Below, piece after piece: positions 8,545-15,715 of a stretch of 16,333 nucleotides of DNA. The notes under the pieces are model-generated. The model was not told the DNA's origin, ran no database searches, and saw nothing but the letters and a program-made list of their open reading frames with translations. The first letter of the stretch is position 1. Each line of letters starts with the position of its first letter. The translations under genes were made by a program, and so were the position numbers. This stretch comes from Bryobacterales bacterium (lineage in GTDB: Bacteria > Acidobacteriota > Terriglobia > Bryobacterales > Bryobacteraceae): NCBI GenBank assembly GCA_003132865.1, contig PKYZ01000693.1:1148-17480 (forward strand). Direction: 5' to 3'.

Positions 8545-8979
8545 CTATTGAAACTCCAAGCAGAAATGGATTAACCGTTTCTGCGCCCAGTAAACTACTC
8601 CCAAGTAGAAGTTGGGTCCAATCTGACGGATCTCGTCGCGAATCCAGTGCGCCACCATCGACGTCTTGGAGTAATCCAACACGATACACTCTTTGTGATC
8701 CAGCCAGCTTTCGCCCTTGTAGACCTCGGCGACAATCGCATTGAAGCCCACTATGGAAATCCTGTTGGTTAACACTCCTCGTTGGGCATCGAAGGTCTTA
8801 CCTTGCCAGGCGAAGAGATTGATGACTTCCGCGATTTCCTTGCTGAATACGATGCCAGGGGCGATGATTGCCGTACCCTTGGCGGAACCGTCCGGGACGG
8901 GACCGGCCGGGCTCTTAGTGAATAAATCGTCAAGTTCCGCCTGGCTCATTGCCAGGAGTTGTGCAACGTCCAACGCCAT
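8545..8979 (-). CDS. conserved-looking 144-residue protein of unknown family
   Basis: The start at 8979 (MALDVAQLLAMSQAELDDLF) is preferred because GGAGGGTAAT lies directly before it; the frame is open to 9003 but the eight extra residues would cover that site. The N-terminal helix is followed by SPAGPVPDG and GTAIIAPG, a central Trp/Gly-rich region (NLFAWQGKTFD), then SWLDHKECIVLDYSKTS and a C-terminal RDEIRQIGP / YLGVVYW / LIHFCLEF series of beta-like segments. The regular motif layout suggests a real, conserved, soluble beta-rich domain, possibly a lipid- or small-molecule-binding barrel, but I cannot name it. No signal peptide is present. It sits between the GMC oxidoreductase (57 nt) and the two-lobed protein (27 nt), inside the probable operon. 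Confidence 0.85.
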   Translation of the reverse strand: MALDVAQLLAMSQAELDDLFTKSPAGPVPDGSAKGTAIIAPGIVFSKEIAEVINLFAWQGKTFDAQRGVLTNRISIVGFNAIVAEVYKGESWLDHKECIVLDYSKTSMVAHWIRDEIRQIGPNFYLGVVYWAQKRLIHFCLEFQ

Positions 8980-9036
8980 ATTACCCTCCATCCGTTCTGC
9001 CAAAGGCCCGTGAATGAACCTTTAAGCGTAAGAGCA

Positions 9037-10914
9037 TTATATGCGAGCACGCTTCGCATCGGCAAGAATCGCCTCGGCCGCCTTCTCGCCAATCATATAG
9101 ATCGAGCTGACGATGAAGAAGCCCGGAATGCGGGGAAATACCGATGCATCCACCACCCGCAACCCTAAGGTATTGTGTACGCGAAAATCGCTCGTGAGCA
9201 CGCCATTCTGTTCCGGCGGTCCAATGGCGCAAGTGCAGGATGCATGATGCCCCCAACAGTTGCACCGGACGAAATCTCTAAGTTCCTCGTCGCTTTGCAG
9301 CTTCTCGCCGGGCAACTCCTCTTCGTCGATCAAGCCCTCTCGTTTGAGACCGGCCGTTAAACGGCGTACGAATCGAATGCCATCCACCACAGCGTCCAGG
9401 TCTTCTTCTCCGCCCTGCCGGAAGTAGTTGAAATCGATCGCCGGTGGGTCGCGAGGATCGCTGGAGCGCAGCGTAACCTCCCCGGCCCTGTTCCTGGTAT
9501 GTGCCTTGAGCACCACCCACGTCAGATAATTCAAATGCTCCGTAAACAGCCTGGAATACTTGGGAAAATACCCGCGGAACGGGGCCAGCAGCGACATGCA
9601 GAACAGATCGGGCAACTCGGCGGCGCTTGCGGACCGGCGGAACAACGTCAGCACGGCGCCGTTGCTTGCATACACGCCCGAGCCGCGGCTCTTCCATTCG
9701 GCGAATTGCGGGTCTCCGGTGCTGAAGGTCGCGCCCTTGTAGGCGTCCCAAGCGGGGAACTTCATGCGATTCACCACGCCGATTTCGTAGCGGTCTTGCA
9801 AGTTCGCCCCCACCCCCGGCAGCGCAGCGCGCACCTGAATGCCGTGCCGTTGGAGCGCCTCCGGCGGTCCGATACCTGAGAGCATCAGCAGTTGCGGGGA
9901 GTTGAAAGCGCCACCGGCTAAAATGACTTCGCGTGACGCATGGACCGTGCGACGCTCGCCGGCCGCATTGCTGGGCCTGGCATGCGCCCGGTACAAGCGT
10001 TCCCCCTCCAGGTACTCCACTCCCACCGCCCTGTTGTTCGCGTCGAGAACGACTCTGGAGGCCAGTGCATTCATGACGATCTTCAGGCGGGCGGGATAGC
10101 GGCGCGCCACGTCCAATACACGTTCGCGGGCGCCGATGCGCCGGTGTCCGTGCGTTGTCATCGGAACATAACGGGTACCGACCGCGCTCTGTTCGACCAG
10201 TCGCCAGTCATTCGGATCAAATCCACTTTCCAGCGCCCACCAAACGCGCTCCTCCTGGCGGCCGTCCTCCAAACACGCTTGCGTCGCCGACGTGACGATG
10301 GTCTCCGCCAAAGTCCGGTTGCGCATAACCGCCAAGGGGATGCATTTCTCGGTGTGCAGCCATCCCGTCCACCCATGCCTGGTGGGGTTAATGCCGATCT
10401 TCGCCAGCCAGCGATGCACCGGACGGTGGTGGCAGTTTTCCAGGCGCTCAAAGTAGCGGCGCATTTTTTGGGAACTCCAACTGGCATCGCCGGTGAGCCG
10501 GGCGATATAGTCCCAATCCTCGTTGTGCGGATAGACCAGAATCATCGCGTTGTGCGCCGTGCATCCGCCGAGCGCGCTGGCGCGAGGATAGAGCACACCA
10601 TCCACCGGTTTGCCGTTCCACGTTTCGTAATACTTGGGATCGCGCTGCTGCAGGCTCCGGTCGGCGAGGTGGCGAACGAAGAAATCCCACTTGATGGCTT
10701 CGTTCTCCGACGCGAAGGCGTGAAAGGCGGGAACGTCGTAATCTTCCGGCAAGCGGTTCACGCCGGGGTCGATGCCATCGCCGCCCGCCAGTTCGCGCGG
10801 CTCGCCGCCTGCCTCCAGCAACACCACGCGCCTGCCGGCCTCGGCCAGACGCGCTGCTACTGTGGCGCCGCCGGCGCCCGAACCCACTACCACGTATTCG
10901 CAGTCGCCATTCAT
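9037..10914 (-). CDS. GMC-family FAD-dependent oxidoreductase
   Basis: This 625-residue flavoprotein belongs to the glucose-methanol-choline oxidoreductase family. The N-terminal dinucleotide fold is YVVVGSGAGGATVAARL (Gly11, Gly13, Gly16), followed by LLEAGGE with the ribose-binding Glu. LYPRASALGGCTAHNAM matches GMC signature 1 and GGAFNSPQLLMLSGIGP signature 2. The catalytic His is most likely His557 in WGHHASCTC. The second active-site His/Asn that usually follows about 45 residues later falls on Val602 in FFIVSSIYMIGEKAAE, so this is a variant subfamily. Members oxidise alcohols or aldehydes and pass electrons to O2 (making H2O2) or an acceptor such as a cytochrome. No signal peptide is present. 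The start codon has no clear Shine-Dalgarno, and its ATG overlaps the TGA of a doubtful upstream ORF. Confidence 0.95.
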   Translation of the reverse strand: MNGDCEYVVVGSGAGGATVAARLAEAGRRVVLLEAGGEPRELAGGDGIDPGVNRLPEDYDVPAFHAFASENEAIKWDFFVRHLADRSLQQRDPKYYETWNGKPVDGVLYPRASALGGCTAHNAMILVYPHNEDWDYIARLTGDASWSSQKMRRYFERLENCHHRPVHRWLAKIGINPTRHGWTGWLHTEKCIPLAVMRNRTLAETIVTSATQACLEDGRQEERVWWALESGFDPNDWRLVEQSAVGTRYVPMTTHGHRRIGARERVLDVARRYPARLKIVMNALASRVVLDANNRAVGVEYLEGERLYRAHARPSNAAGERRTVHASREVILAGGAFNSPQLLMLSGIGPPEALQRHGIQVRAALPGVGANLQDRYEIGVVNRMKFPAWDAYKGATFSTGDPQFAEWKSRGSGVYASNGAVLTLFRRSASAAELPDLFCMSLLAPFRGYFPKYSRLFTEHLNYLTWVVLKAHTRNRAGEVTLRSSDPRDPPAIDFNYFRQGGEEDLDAVVDGIRFVRRLTAGLKREGLIDEEELPGEKLQSDEELRDFVRCNCWGHHASCTCAIGPPEQNGVLTSDFRVHNTLGLRVVDASVFPRIPGFFIVSSIYMIGEKAAEAILADAKRARI

Positions 10915-11241
10915 CGTCTAACCCGAAGTATCCGGCTTCGTGCGGCCGCAAAACACAAAAAGCGAAGCGGCGAGCGCAATCGATGTACCAGCGGCTTGGC
11001 GAATCCCAGGGCAAACAACGTGGTCAGGTCAAACGCAGCGCCATGGGATTTCGTCTTATATCCGCCTTCGTTGTAGTGTCGCGTGCGATATCTCCCGGCT
11101 GACCGGTCCGGTTCGCCATGCCGTCCGTTGCCGGTTTGGTCCACTCCACGAGCAGGGCAATCGGATTCCCGTTTAGGTTCGGTAGCGATAGCACTCGATC
11201 GCTTCCAGCCATACGGCTGTCGATTGTGGGGCCATGGCGCG
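10915..11241 (-). other. 327-bp gap in the minus-strand array, possible degraded small ORF
   Basis: This gap separates the catalase-like gene from the GMC gene and breaks the otherwise tight spacing. On the minus strand one frame is open from 11288 to 10911 and ends in an ATGA overlap with the GMC start; its last 60 residues include a hydrophobic patch (AFDLTTLFALGFAKPL). A second frame is open from 11212 to 11024 and reads plausibly as VEWTKPATDGMANRTGQPGD. Neither has a ribosome binding site or recognisable family. A small gene broken by a frameshift is possible, and so is plain intergenic sequence. Confidence 0.3.
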
Positions 11242-12468
11242 CTACTCAAAGACTTCATCTCCCGTTGGTTCGTAAAGGGGTACGGCATTCATGGTGTGCC
11301 GCAGCCTGGAAAGTGTGTCGTACATTCGGCGCCGGGCGCGGCTCTGGTTGCCCAGCGGGCGATGCTCGGGAATACAGTGCCACGGATTGTACGAGAGCAA
11401 TTTGGCAAAATCCATCTGTGCAGGAGAATCGAATTTCTGCCGGGGTATGCGCAACGTGGCTACCGGCACACGAGGCGAAAGCTTTTCGGGCCAGAGCACG
11501 GCATTGTTCTCAATGGGCATAAGGTACGGATCCGTTTGCATTTGCAAGCGAATATCGAATTCGACATCTTCTTTTGCAAGTGTAGCGACCATCGCATCCC
11601 GTAGATAGTCGTCGGGAGGGCGTAGAGGGAGCCGCGGTATCGGCGTCCGGCGCGTCGATCGCGGCCACACCGAGTACTGCATCGCCTGGCCTTCTCCCAG
11701 GAGATACGGAACGCAACTAAAATAGGGGGCTTCAAACGGGCTGCTCTGAGTTTTGATCCACAGCCCCTGCATAATGAAGTCCAGTACGTGAGGCCGATGA
11801 AAGTTGAGGAAATAGTATATTTGCGTGTTCTTCAGGCTCTCGATTTGCAACTGCGCGTTGGCGTCGGTATCGGGCGTAACGAAGGTCGGAGTGGAGACGC
11901 CGAACATGTCTTGCGTGAACTTCTCCTCGTCCATCAACTTCCGCCCGGGCACACCCATCAGCTTGATGCTGATACTCATGAAGCCAACATCGTCGATATC
12001 CGGTGTAATATAAGGGCCCGGCCCGGAAAAGCGGACCCACGCCCGGTACGTGCGCGGCTGCGCATAGATGCCGTGACGCAACTCCGCGGAGAGACCGTCG
12101 TGAACGATAAACTCCCCGCGCACGATGCCATGCGTCTTCGTATTTCCCCCTCGCTCAAACCGGCCAGGCTTCCAGAGCAATCGCATCTGCTTTTCGAAGC
12201 TCGCGATGATCGAGTCGAGGTACGCCTCTTCATCCGGCAACGGCTTCTCCTCGGCGATCTTCAGGCCTTCATTCGGGCGCTTCCGGTTGATCGAGGCCGT
12301 GACCAGGCGCGCAATCGGATCGCGAAGCACGGCATCGAATGCCGGGCGGAAAAGCGGATCGAACCGGCGTTCCAGATGTACAAGGGCGGTCGATGCATTA
12401 GCCAACCAGTTCAAGAACGCAGAGCCGGTATTGGCCTTTGGTATGGGTCGATCGGGGTTCGTATTCAA
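11242..12468 (-). CDS. catalase-like haem protein
   Basis: The 408-residue product matches the small 'catalase family protein' group. KTHGIVRGEFIVHDGLS, then YRAWVRFSG, then DDVGFMSISIKLMGVPG correspond to the start of the catalase core (HAKG..., VRFS, D..GFA.K). QDMFGVSTPTF aligns with the NNTPVFF box, with the distal Asn apparently replaced by Ser. SYNPWHCIPEHRPLG aligns with the proximal region, and Tyr360 is the likely axial haem ligand. The protein lacks the length of typical clade 1-3 catalases. The only usable start giving the full frame is TTG at 12468, preceded by GGGAAAG; an ATG at 12479 is out of frame and stops after four codons. No signal peptide is seen. It heads the minus-strand array. 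Relatives include peroxidases, hydroperoxide-converting enzymes and true catalases; activity cannot be fixed from sequence. Confidence 0.88.
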   Translation of the reverse strand: MNTNPDRPIPKANTGSAFLNWLANASTALVHLERRFDPLFRPAFDAVLRDPIARLVTASINRKRPNEGLKIAEEKPLPDEEAYLDSIIASFEKQMRLLWKPGRFERGGNTKTHGIVRGEFIVHDGLSAELRHGIYAQPRTYRAWVRFSGPGPYITPDIDDVGFMSISIKLMGVPGRKLMDEEKFTQDMFGVSTPTFVTPDTDANAQLQIESLKNTQIYYFLNFHRPHVLDFIMQGLWIKTQSSPFEAPYFSCVPYLLGEGQAMQYSVWPRSTRRTPIPRLPLRPPDDYLRDAMVATLAKEDVEFDIRLQMQTDPYLMPIENNAVLWPEKLSPRVPVATLRIPRQKFDSPAQMDFAKLLSYNPWHCIPEHRPLGNQSRARRRMYDTLSRLRHTMNAVPLYEPTGDEVFE

Positions 12469-13367
12469 GGCTTTCCCATCCGAGAGGAGCGGTTAACCGT
12501 TTGCTCGTCGTGTTGTACAGGCCGCAACGGCATTGAACGATGATGGCACATCCTCAGGTCCTTTGGAACATCCACTGAATAAGCGGCCTCTCAATCGGGG
12601 CGAGGCTCTTAGTTCAATTTTCAACGGTGCGCGTTCGATGCCTCGAATCGCCGTGGAGAATCGACCTCGTTGTATGGTGAATCTCAACGGCAGAGTGTTT
12701 CAGCCTTTGCAAAATAAATCTTCAGGGGCGGCAGTGCCCTCTTCTTGCGCCATGGACTGCTGCGCCGCTCCGGAAGTTGCCAGGGAAGTCCAACGGGAAT
12801 GTTGGGCGGCTGAATGTTCGGCGGCGTCCATGAGGCCGGCACCCCCAAGCCGTTGGGCCGCCGGAATTAACGTGTTTGGAATTTGGCTCCCCAAACGCAA
12901 CACTCTTCATAACCGGAGCAGAGAATTCGGCGGGAGTAATCGTTTACGCGGAGGCTAGGCGGTCCCCCGCCCTTCGAAAAGAATTATCTGTGAGCTTCCA
13001 GCGCGTTCGTCATCAGTGTTCGGACATGCCTGGATTTGAGAACGTGACCCCCAGAATGAACAGATTCCCGACCGATTGGAATAGGGGCGGCAAAGTTCCG
13101 CGCTGCACTAGAGACCCGGACGTGCGTGGTCGGGAGCGATGGATTGGCGGGGAGGCTGCTTAAAGCAAACCGCCCAAGCCATCATCCTGGGATAAGCGCG
13201 TTTACCCGAGGAAAAACAGTTCATTCTCAAGATGGCTCACCAGGTCTTTCGCCTGCCTGCACTGGCCGCCGCGCAGCGCAGGCGGTCATCATCAGTCAAG
13301 GAAGACCAGACTCTCTGGGAACAAACCCTTGCCCGCCGCCGTATCCCAGATAACGAGGAGGCATCGC
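12469..13367. other. 0.9-kb region without a convincing gene
   Basis: Several short ORFs exist on both strands, but their translations are Arg/Ser/Ala-rich with no ribosome binding site or known motif. The promoter of the minus-strand array should lie in the left part; I found no good -35/-10 pair. A minus-strand frame open at 12684-12866 reads as a Pro-rich, C-terminal-like tail (PPNIQPPNIPVGLPWQL) without a start, a possible gene remnant. A short imperfect direct repeat lies at 12798-12825. The right end carries the ribosome binding site of the zinc-ribbon gene. Confidence 0.5.
12798..12825. repeat. imperfect 13-bp direct repeat, 15-bp period
   Basis: AATGTTGGGCGGC at 12798-12810 is followed by AATGTTCGGCGGC at 12813-12825, 12 of 13 bases identical. 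The spacing of one and a half helical turns is short for a classical operator pair. It lies about 330-360 nt upstream of the catalase-like gene start. Confidence 0.35.
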
Positions 13368-13841
13368 ATGTGTTGTGATCGTTGCGGCACTAGGCTTTCC
13401 GATCCGGCGAAATTCTGTCCAGCCTGCGGCAAGGCGGCGGGTGTCACGCCGTTGATGCCCATCGACAGCCGGATCGCCGGGCACGTCCGGCTAGTGGGCA
13501 TTCTCTGGCTGGCTCTATAGGCGTTTCATCTGATTCCCGGCCTTATTTTGCTGTCCCTCTCCGGGCACGGTATGTCGTTCCTGTCGCCGACAGCGCCTGG
13601 CTTCGTGCACGTGATCCTGACCGTAGTCGGCTGGGTGTTACTTGCCGGCAGCATCCTCGGATTGGTTACCGGCTGGGGCCTGCTTCAGCGGGAGCCTTGG
13701 GCACGCACCTTGGCCATCGTGATGGCGTGCTTGAATATGGTCCACATGCCCTTCGGCACGATTCTCGGCATTTACACGTTGTGGGTCCTCCTGCCCGCCG
13801 CCTCGGAACAGGAGTACCGCAGCGTCGCCCGCGCGGCGTAG
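13368..13841 (+). pseudogene. zinc-ribbon membrane protein interrupted by an in-frame TAG
   Basis: The start at 13368 has GAGGAGG about 6 nt upstream. The first 50 codons give MCCDRCGTRLSDPAKFCPAC, a double CxxC zinc ribbon, then RLVGILWLAL, and stop at TAG (13518-13520). The same frame resumes at once with AFHLIPGLILLSLSGHGMSF, then VHVILTVVGWVLLAGSILGL and further hydrophobic segments to 13841. Read through, it is one coherent 158-codon gene: a zinc ribbon followed by three to four membrane helices. From memory, similar acidobacterial proteins have Ser where the stop falls, so a single TCG-to-TAG change would explain it. Nonsense mutation, sequencing error or readthrough are all possible. 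Downstream codon usage has not decayed, which points to a recent event. The role is unknown. Confidence 0.8.
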
Positions 13842-13906
13842 CGCCTATTGGCACGGGTTGCCGCCCAACGTTTTTCACGGCCTCGGCTACGGTGATTAAT
13901 AACGTT

Positions 13907-13912
13907 TATACT
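13907..13912 (+). promoter_or_regulatory. possible -10 element before the sulfotransferase gene
   Basis: TATACT lies in a locally AT-rich patch (GATTAATAACGTTTATACTG) about 25 nt upstream of the sulfotransferase start, a rarity in this GC-rich window. It matches TATAAT at 5 of 6 positions. No recognisable -35 lies 16-18 nt upstream, so this is a tentative call; the implied leader would be about 20 nt. Confidence 0.3.
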
Positions 13913-13937
13913 GTGTCGCGGCCCGGCTGCAGTTGCC

Positions 13938-14894
13938 ATGTCTCCAGTCCAGCCCAATTTCTTTCTGGTGGGTGCTCCCAAGGCCGGGACCACTTCGCTC
14001 TACCACTACTTGCGCCAACATCCTCAGATCTACATGAGTCCAATCAAGGAGCCGAACTACTTCGCCTCGGAGATTCGCATCGAAAACGTCTGTGAACGGA
14101 TGCGCGGGCATGCCAGGCGCGACGTGGAAGCGCTTCACGAATATTTGAGTGGCCCCATGTCCGAACTGCGTTTCGGCGGGATGATCTCGGAATGGGCCGA
14201 CTACTTGAAGCTGTTTCAACGCGCGCGAGGGGCACGGGCGGTTGGGGAGGCCAGCGTCTGTTACCTGTGGTCGCGGACGGCTGCCGCTAACATCTTTGCC
14301 AAGGCGCCGGAAGCCAGGATTATCGCGGTTTTGCGCAACCCTGCCGATCGGGAGTTCTCCGAATACTGGCACAGCGTAAACGCGGGAGTGACCCGGATAA
14401 CGTTCCGGCAGGCCATTGAAACCAGCCTGCACCGCAAAAGCGACCAGTTCGACGTCTTCTATCCGTTTCTGGAGTTCGGGCTGTACTACGAACAGGTGCG
14501 GCGATATCTGGACGTGTTCGGTCGAGACCGGATCCGCATCTATCTGTTCGAAAACGAATACCGGAAAAGGCCGCAGCAGGTGTTGGCGGAGATCTTCGGC
14601 TTTCTCGGTCTGGACCGAGGCTTCACGCCCGATATGTCCGAGAGACGCCTGGACTCGCAGGTTCCACAATCGCTCGCGCTGAACTATCTCCTGAAGAGAC
14701 ACGGCCTGTGGGAACGCTTGAAGTCGCTGTGTCCAGAGTTTCTCCGCCCGCCGCTGAAGGCACTCGTATTCAAGCGCCGCGGATCACCGACCATAGACGC
14801 GGGCGACCGGGAGTATCTGGTCGCCTATTATCGGGAGGACATCGGAAAGCTGGCGAAGCTGTTGGGGCGGGACCTGTCTTGCTGGCTTCGTTAG
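13938..14894 (+). CDS. PAPS-dependent sulfotransferase
   Basis: The 318-residue protein matches the sulfotransferase family of the P-loop-like fold. The N-terminal FFLVGAPKAGTTSLYHYL contains the 5'-phosphosulfate-binding loop (residues 12-20, Lys15). RNPADREFSEY at about 133-143 is the 3'-phosphate-binding motif with Arg133 and Ser141. GLYYEQVRRYLDVFGRDRI and IYLFENEY are the usual later segments. It would transfer sulfate from PAPS to a hydroxyl or amino group of a carbohydrate, lipid or small molecule; the acceptor is not evident. No signal or membrane segment is visible, so it is cytoplasmic. The ATG at 13938 begins the domain correctly but has no obvious Shine-Dalgarno. No PAPS-synthesis or glycosyltransferase genes are adjacent. 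Confidence 0.93.
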   Translation: MSPVQPNFFLVGAPKAGTTSLYHYLRQHPQIYMSPIKEPNYFASEIRIENVCERMRGHARRDVEALHEYLSGPMSELRFGGMISEWADYLKLFQRARGARAVGEASVCYLWSRTAAANIFAKAPEARIIAVLRNPADREFSEYWHSVNAGVTRITFRQAIETSLHRKSDQFDVFYPFLEFGLYYEQVRRYLDVFGRDRIRIYLFENEYRKRPQQVLAEIFGFLGLDRGFTPDMSERRLDSQVPQSLALNYLLKRHGLWERLKSLCPEFLRPPLKALVFKRRGSPTIDAGDREYLVAYYREDIGKLAKLLGRDLSCWLR

Positions 14895-14935
14895 CGCCAG
14901 GCCCACAGGTGCGGCATCCCACCCCATGGTCGTCG

Positions 14936-14959
14936 GGGCGCAGAATGGGAGTAGCGCCC
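14936..14959 (+). repeat. 6-bp inverted repeat before the small membrane protein gene
   Basis: GGGCGC (14936-14941) and GCGCCC (14954-14959) form a perfect 6-bp stem with a 12-nt loop between the sulfotransferase stop and the ribosome binding site of the next gene. No T-run follows, so it is not a standard terminator. A chance GC-rich dyad cannot be excluded. Confidence 0.25.
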
Positions 14960-14983
14960 GGCTTCGAGCGCGAGGTGACCACG

Positions 14984-15358
14984 ATGATCGACTCGGTCCT
15001 CAACCTGCTCTTCCGCTGTCCACACAAGCGCCTCACCCGCCCCGTCACGCCGATCGACAAGGACGGCAAGCCGCACGGAGATACCTACGTTGTCTGCTTG
15101 GCCTGCGGCAAGCAGTTCTCCTACGACTTGAAGGAGATGCGCATCGGTAAGCCGTTGCCAAATTCGGCGGACTTCGGCGTGTTGCCACCCGGAATGCCCG
15201 GCCCCCGCAAGTCAAAGATCAAGTTGGCGCTGGGCATAGGTGTGCCACTCGGCATCGTGATCGGGTCCGTACTGTCATCGAGGCGCAAACGCGCGAGCAA
15301 GCAGCCGGACGCCGAAGGGAACAAGCCCGCCAAGCCCGCCTCCGACCAGCCCAGCTAA
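14984..15358 (+). CDS. small Cys-motif single-pass membrane protein
   Basis: The 124-residue protein starts at an ATG with GAGGTGA 5 nt upstream; the frame is open to 14708 but that part overlaps the sulfotransferase gene and has no coding character of its own. The N-terminus is MIDSVLNLLFRCPHKRLTRP, then HGDTYVVCLACGKQFSYDLK. Together CPH and CLAC offer Cys/His ligands for one zinc ion, like a split zinc ribbon. A hydrophobic helix (LALGIGVPLGIVIGSVL) follows at about 84-100, then a Lys/Arg/Pro-rich tail. From memory, very similar small proteins recur in Acidobacteriota with no assigned function. It may sit on the inner membrane with the metal site in the cytoplasm. Confidence 0.85.
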   Translation: MIDSVLNLLFRCPHKRLTRPVTPIDKDGKPHGDTYVVCLACGKQFSYDLKEMRIGKPLPNSADFGVLPPGMPGPRKSKIKLALGIGVPLGIVIGSVLSSRRKRASKQPDAEGNKPAKPASDQPS

Positions 15359-15428
15359 AATGGTTGTAGTTGGCCCTCCCCAACATCATCCCCATGAGGG
15401 TTGCGGGCACAGCGAGTGTCGCCGCTAA

Positions 15429-15705
15429 TCAGGGTATCGCGACTGCCACGCGTCGAACATCCGTCCGCATGGTCGTCACCCCGGGTGCTGACCACGTGGT
15501 TGCTGGCGGTGTTGCTGCGAGAAACTTGCACCTGCGTCTCGAACAGGAGAAAACCGAAGCCCTGGCGGTCAACCGGGTCCACCCAGTATCCGGCGACGAA
15601 CCCTGGTGCCGCCCGCACTCTTGGCAAGATCTCGCTAGTAAACGCAGCGGCGGCGGCGGGCGCCAGCGCCGGATCAATCGTCAAATGCATAAGTGCTGCG
15701 TGCAT
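15429..15705 (-). pseudogene. frameshifted antibiotic-biosynthesis-monooxygenase-like (ABM fold) gene
   Basis: The ATG at 15705 has GGAGAG about 6 nt upstream and begins MHAALMHLTIDPALAPAAAA, then EILPRVRAAPGFVAGYWVDP and GFGFLLFET, the N-terminal two thirds of an ABM-type ferredoxin-like domain. After FET the frame loses sense. The next frame supplies the missing end, FLAATPPATTWSAPGVTTMR then VRRVAVAIP and a TGA at 15429-15431. The span is 277 nt, one more than a multiple of three, so one inserted base (or two deleted) between about 15520 and 15540 explains it. Unshifted, the first frame continues to 15355 with nonsense. The intact protein would have about 91 residues. It follows the 64-residue gene by 10 nt, so the two formed an operon. 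Confidence 0.8.
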
Positions 15706-15715
15706 AGATGCTCTC

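Noticed and set aside
9940..11076. 378-codon plus-strand open frame
   Set aside because: It is antisense to the GMC gene, whose FAD and GMC signatures are unmistakable. Long antisense frames are common in GC-rich genes.
11788..12543. 251-codon plus-strand open frame
   Set aside because: It is antisense to the catalase-like gene; no motif and no ribosome binding site.
12533..12958. 141-codon plus-strand ORF in the gene-poor gap
   Set aside because: Composition is irregular with many Arg, Ser and Cys, no ribosome binding site and no family; codon bias does not match the real genes nearby.
12955..13190. Structured-looking segment that might be a group II intron or other RNA remnant
   Set aside because: No recognisable domain V, conserved intron ends or reverse transcriptase sequence could be found.
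13232..13378. 48-codon plus-strand ORF overlapping the zinc-ribbon start, possible leader peptide
   Set aside because: Start lacks a Shine-Dalgarno and the Arg/Ser-rich product has no recognisable pattern; the overlap with the zinc-ribbon start is probably chance.
13850..13875. Possible terminator after the zinc-ribbon gene (short dyad followed by GTTTTT)
   Set aside because: The best stem is only 4 bp, too weak to call an intrinsic terminator.
13896..14702. 268-codon minus-strand open frame
   Set aside because: It is antisense to the sulfotransferase gene, which has both PAPS-binding motifs.
15369..15384. 5-bp dyad GTTGG/CCAAC between the small membrane protein and the ABM-like pseudogene
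   Set aside because: Short stem without a T-run in either direction; not distinguishable from chance.
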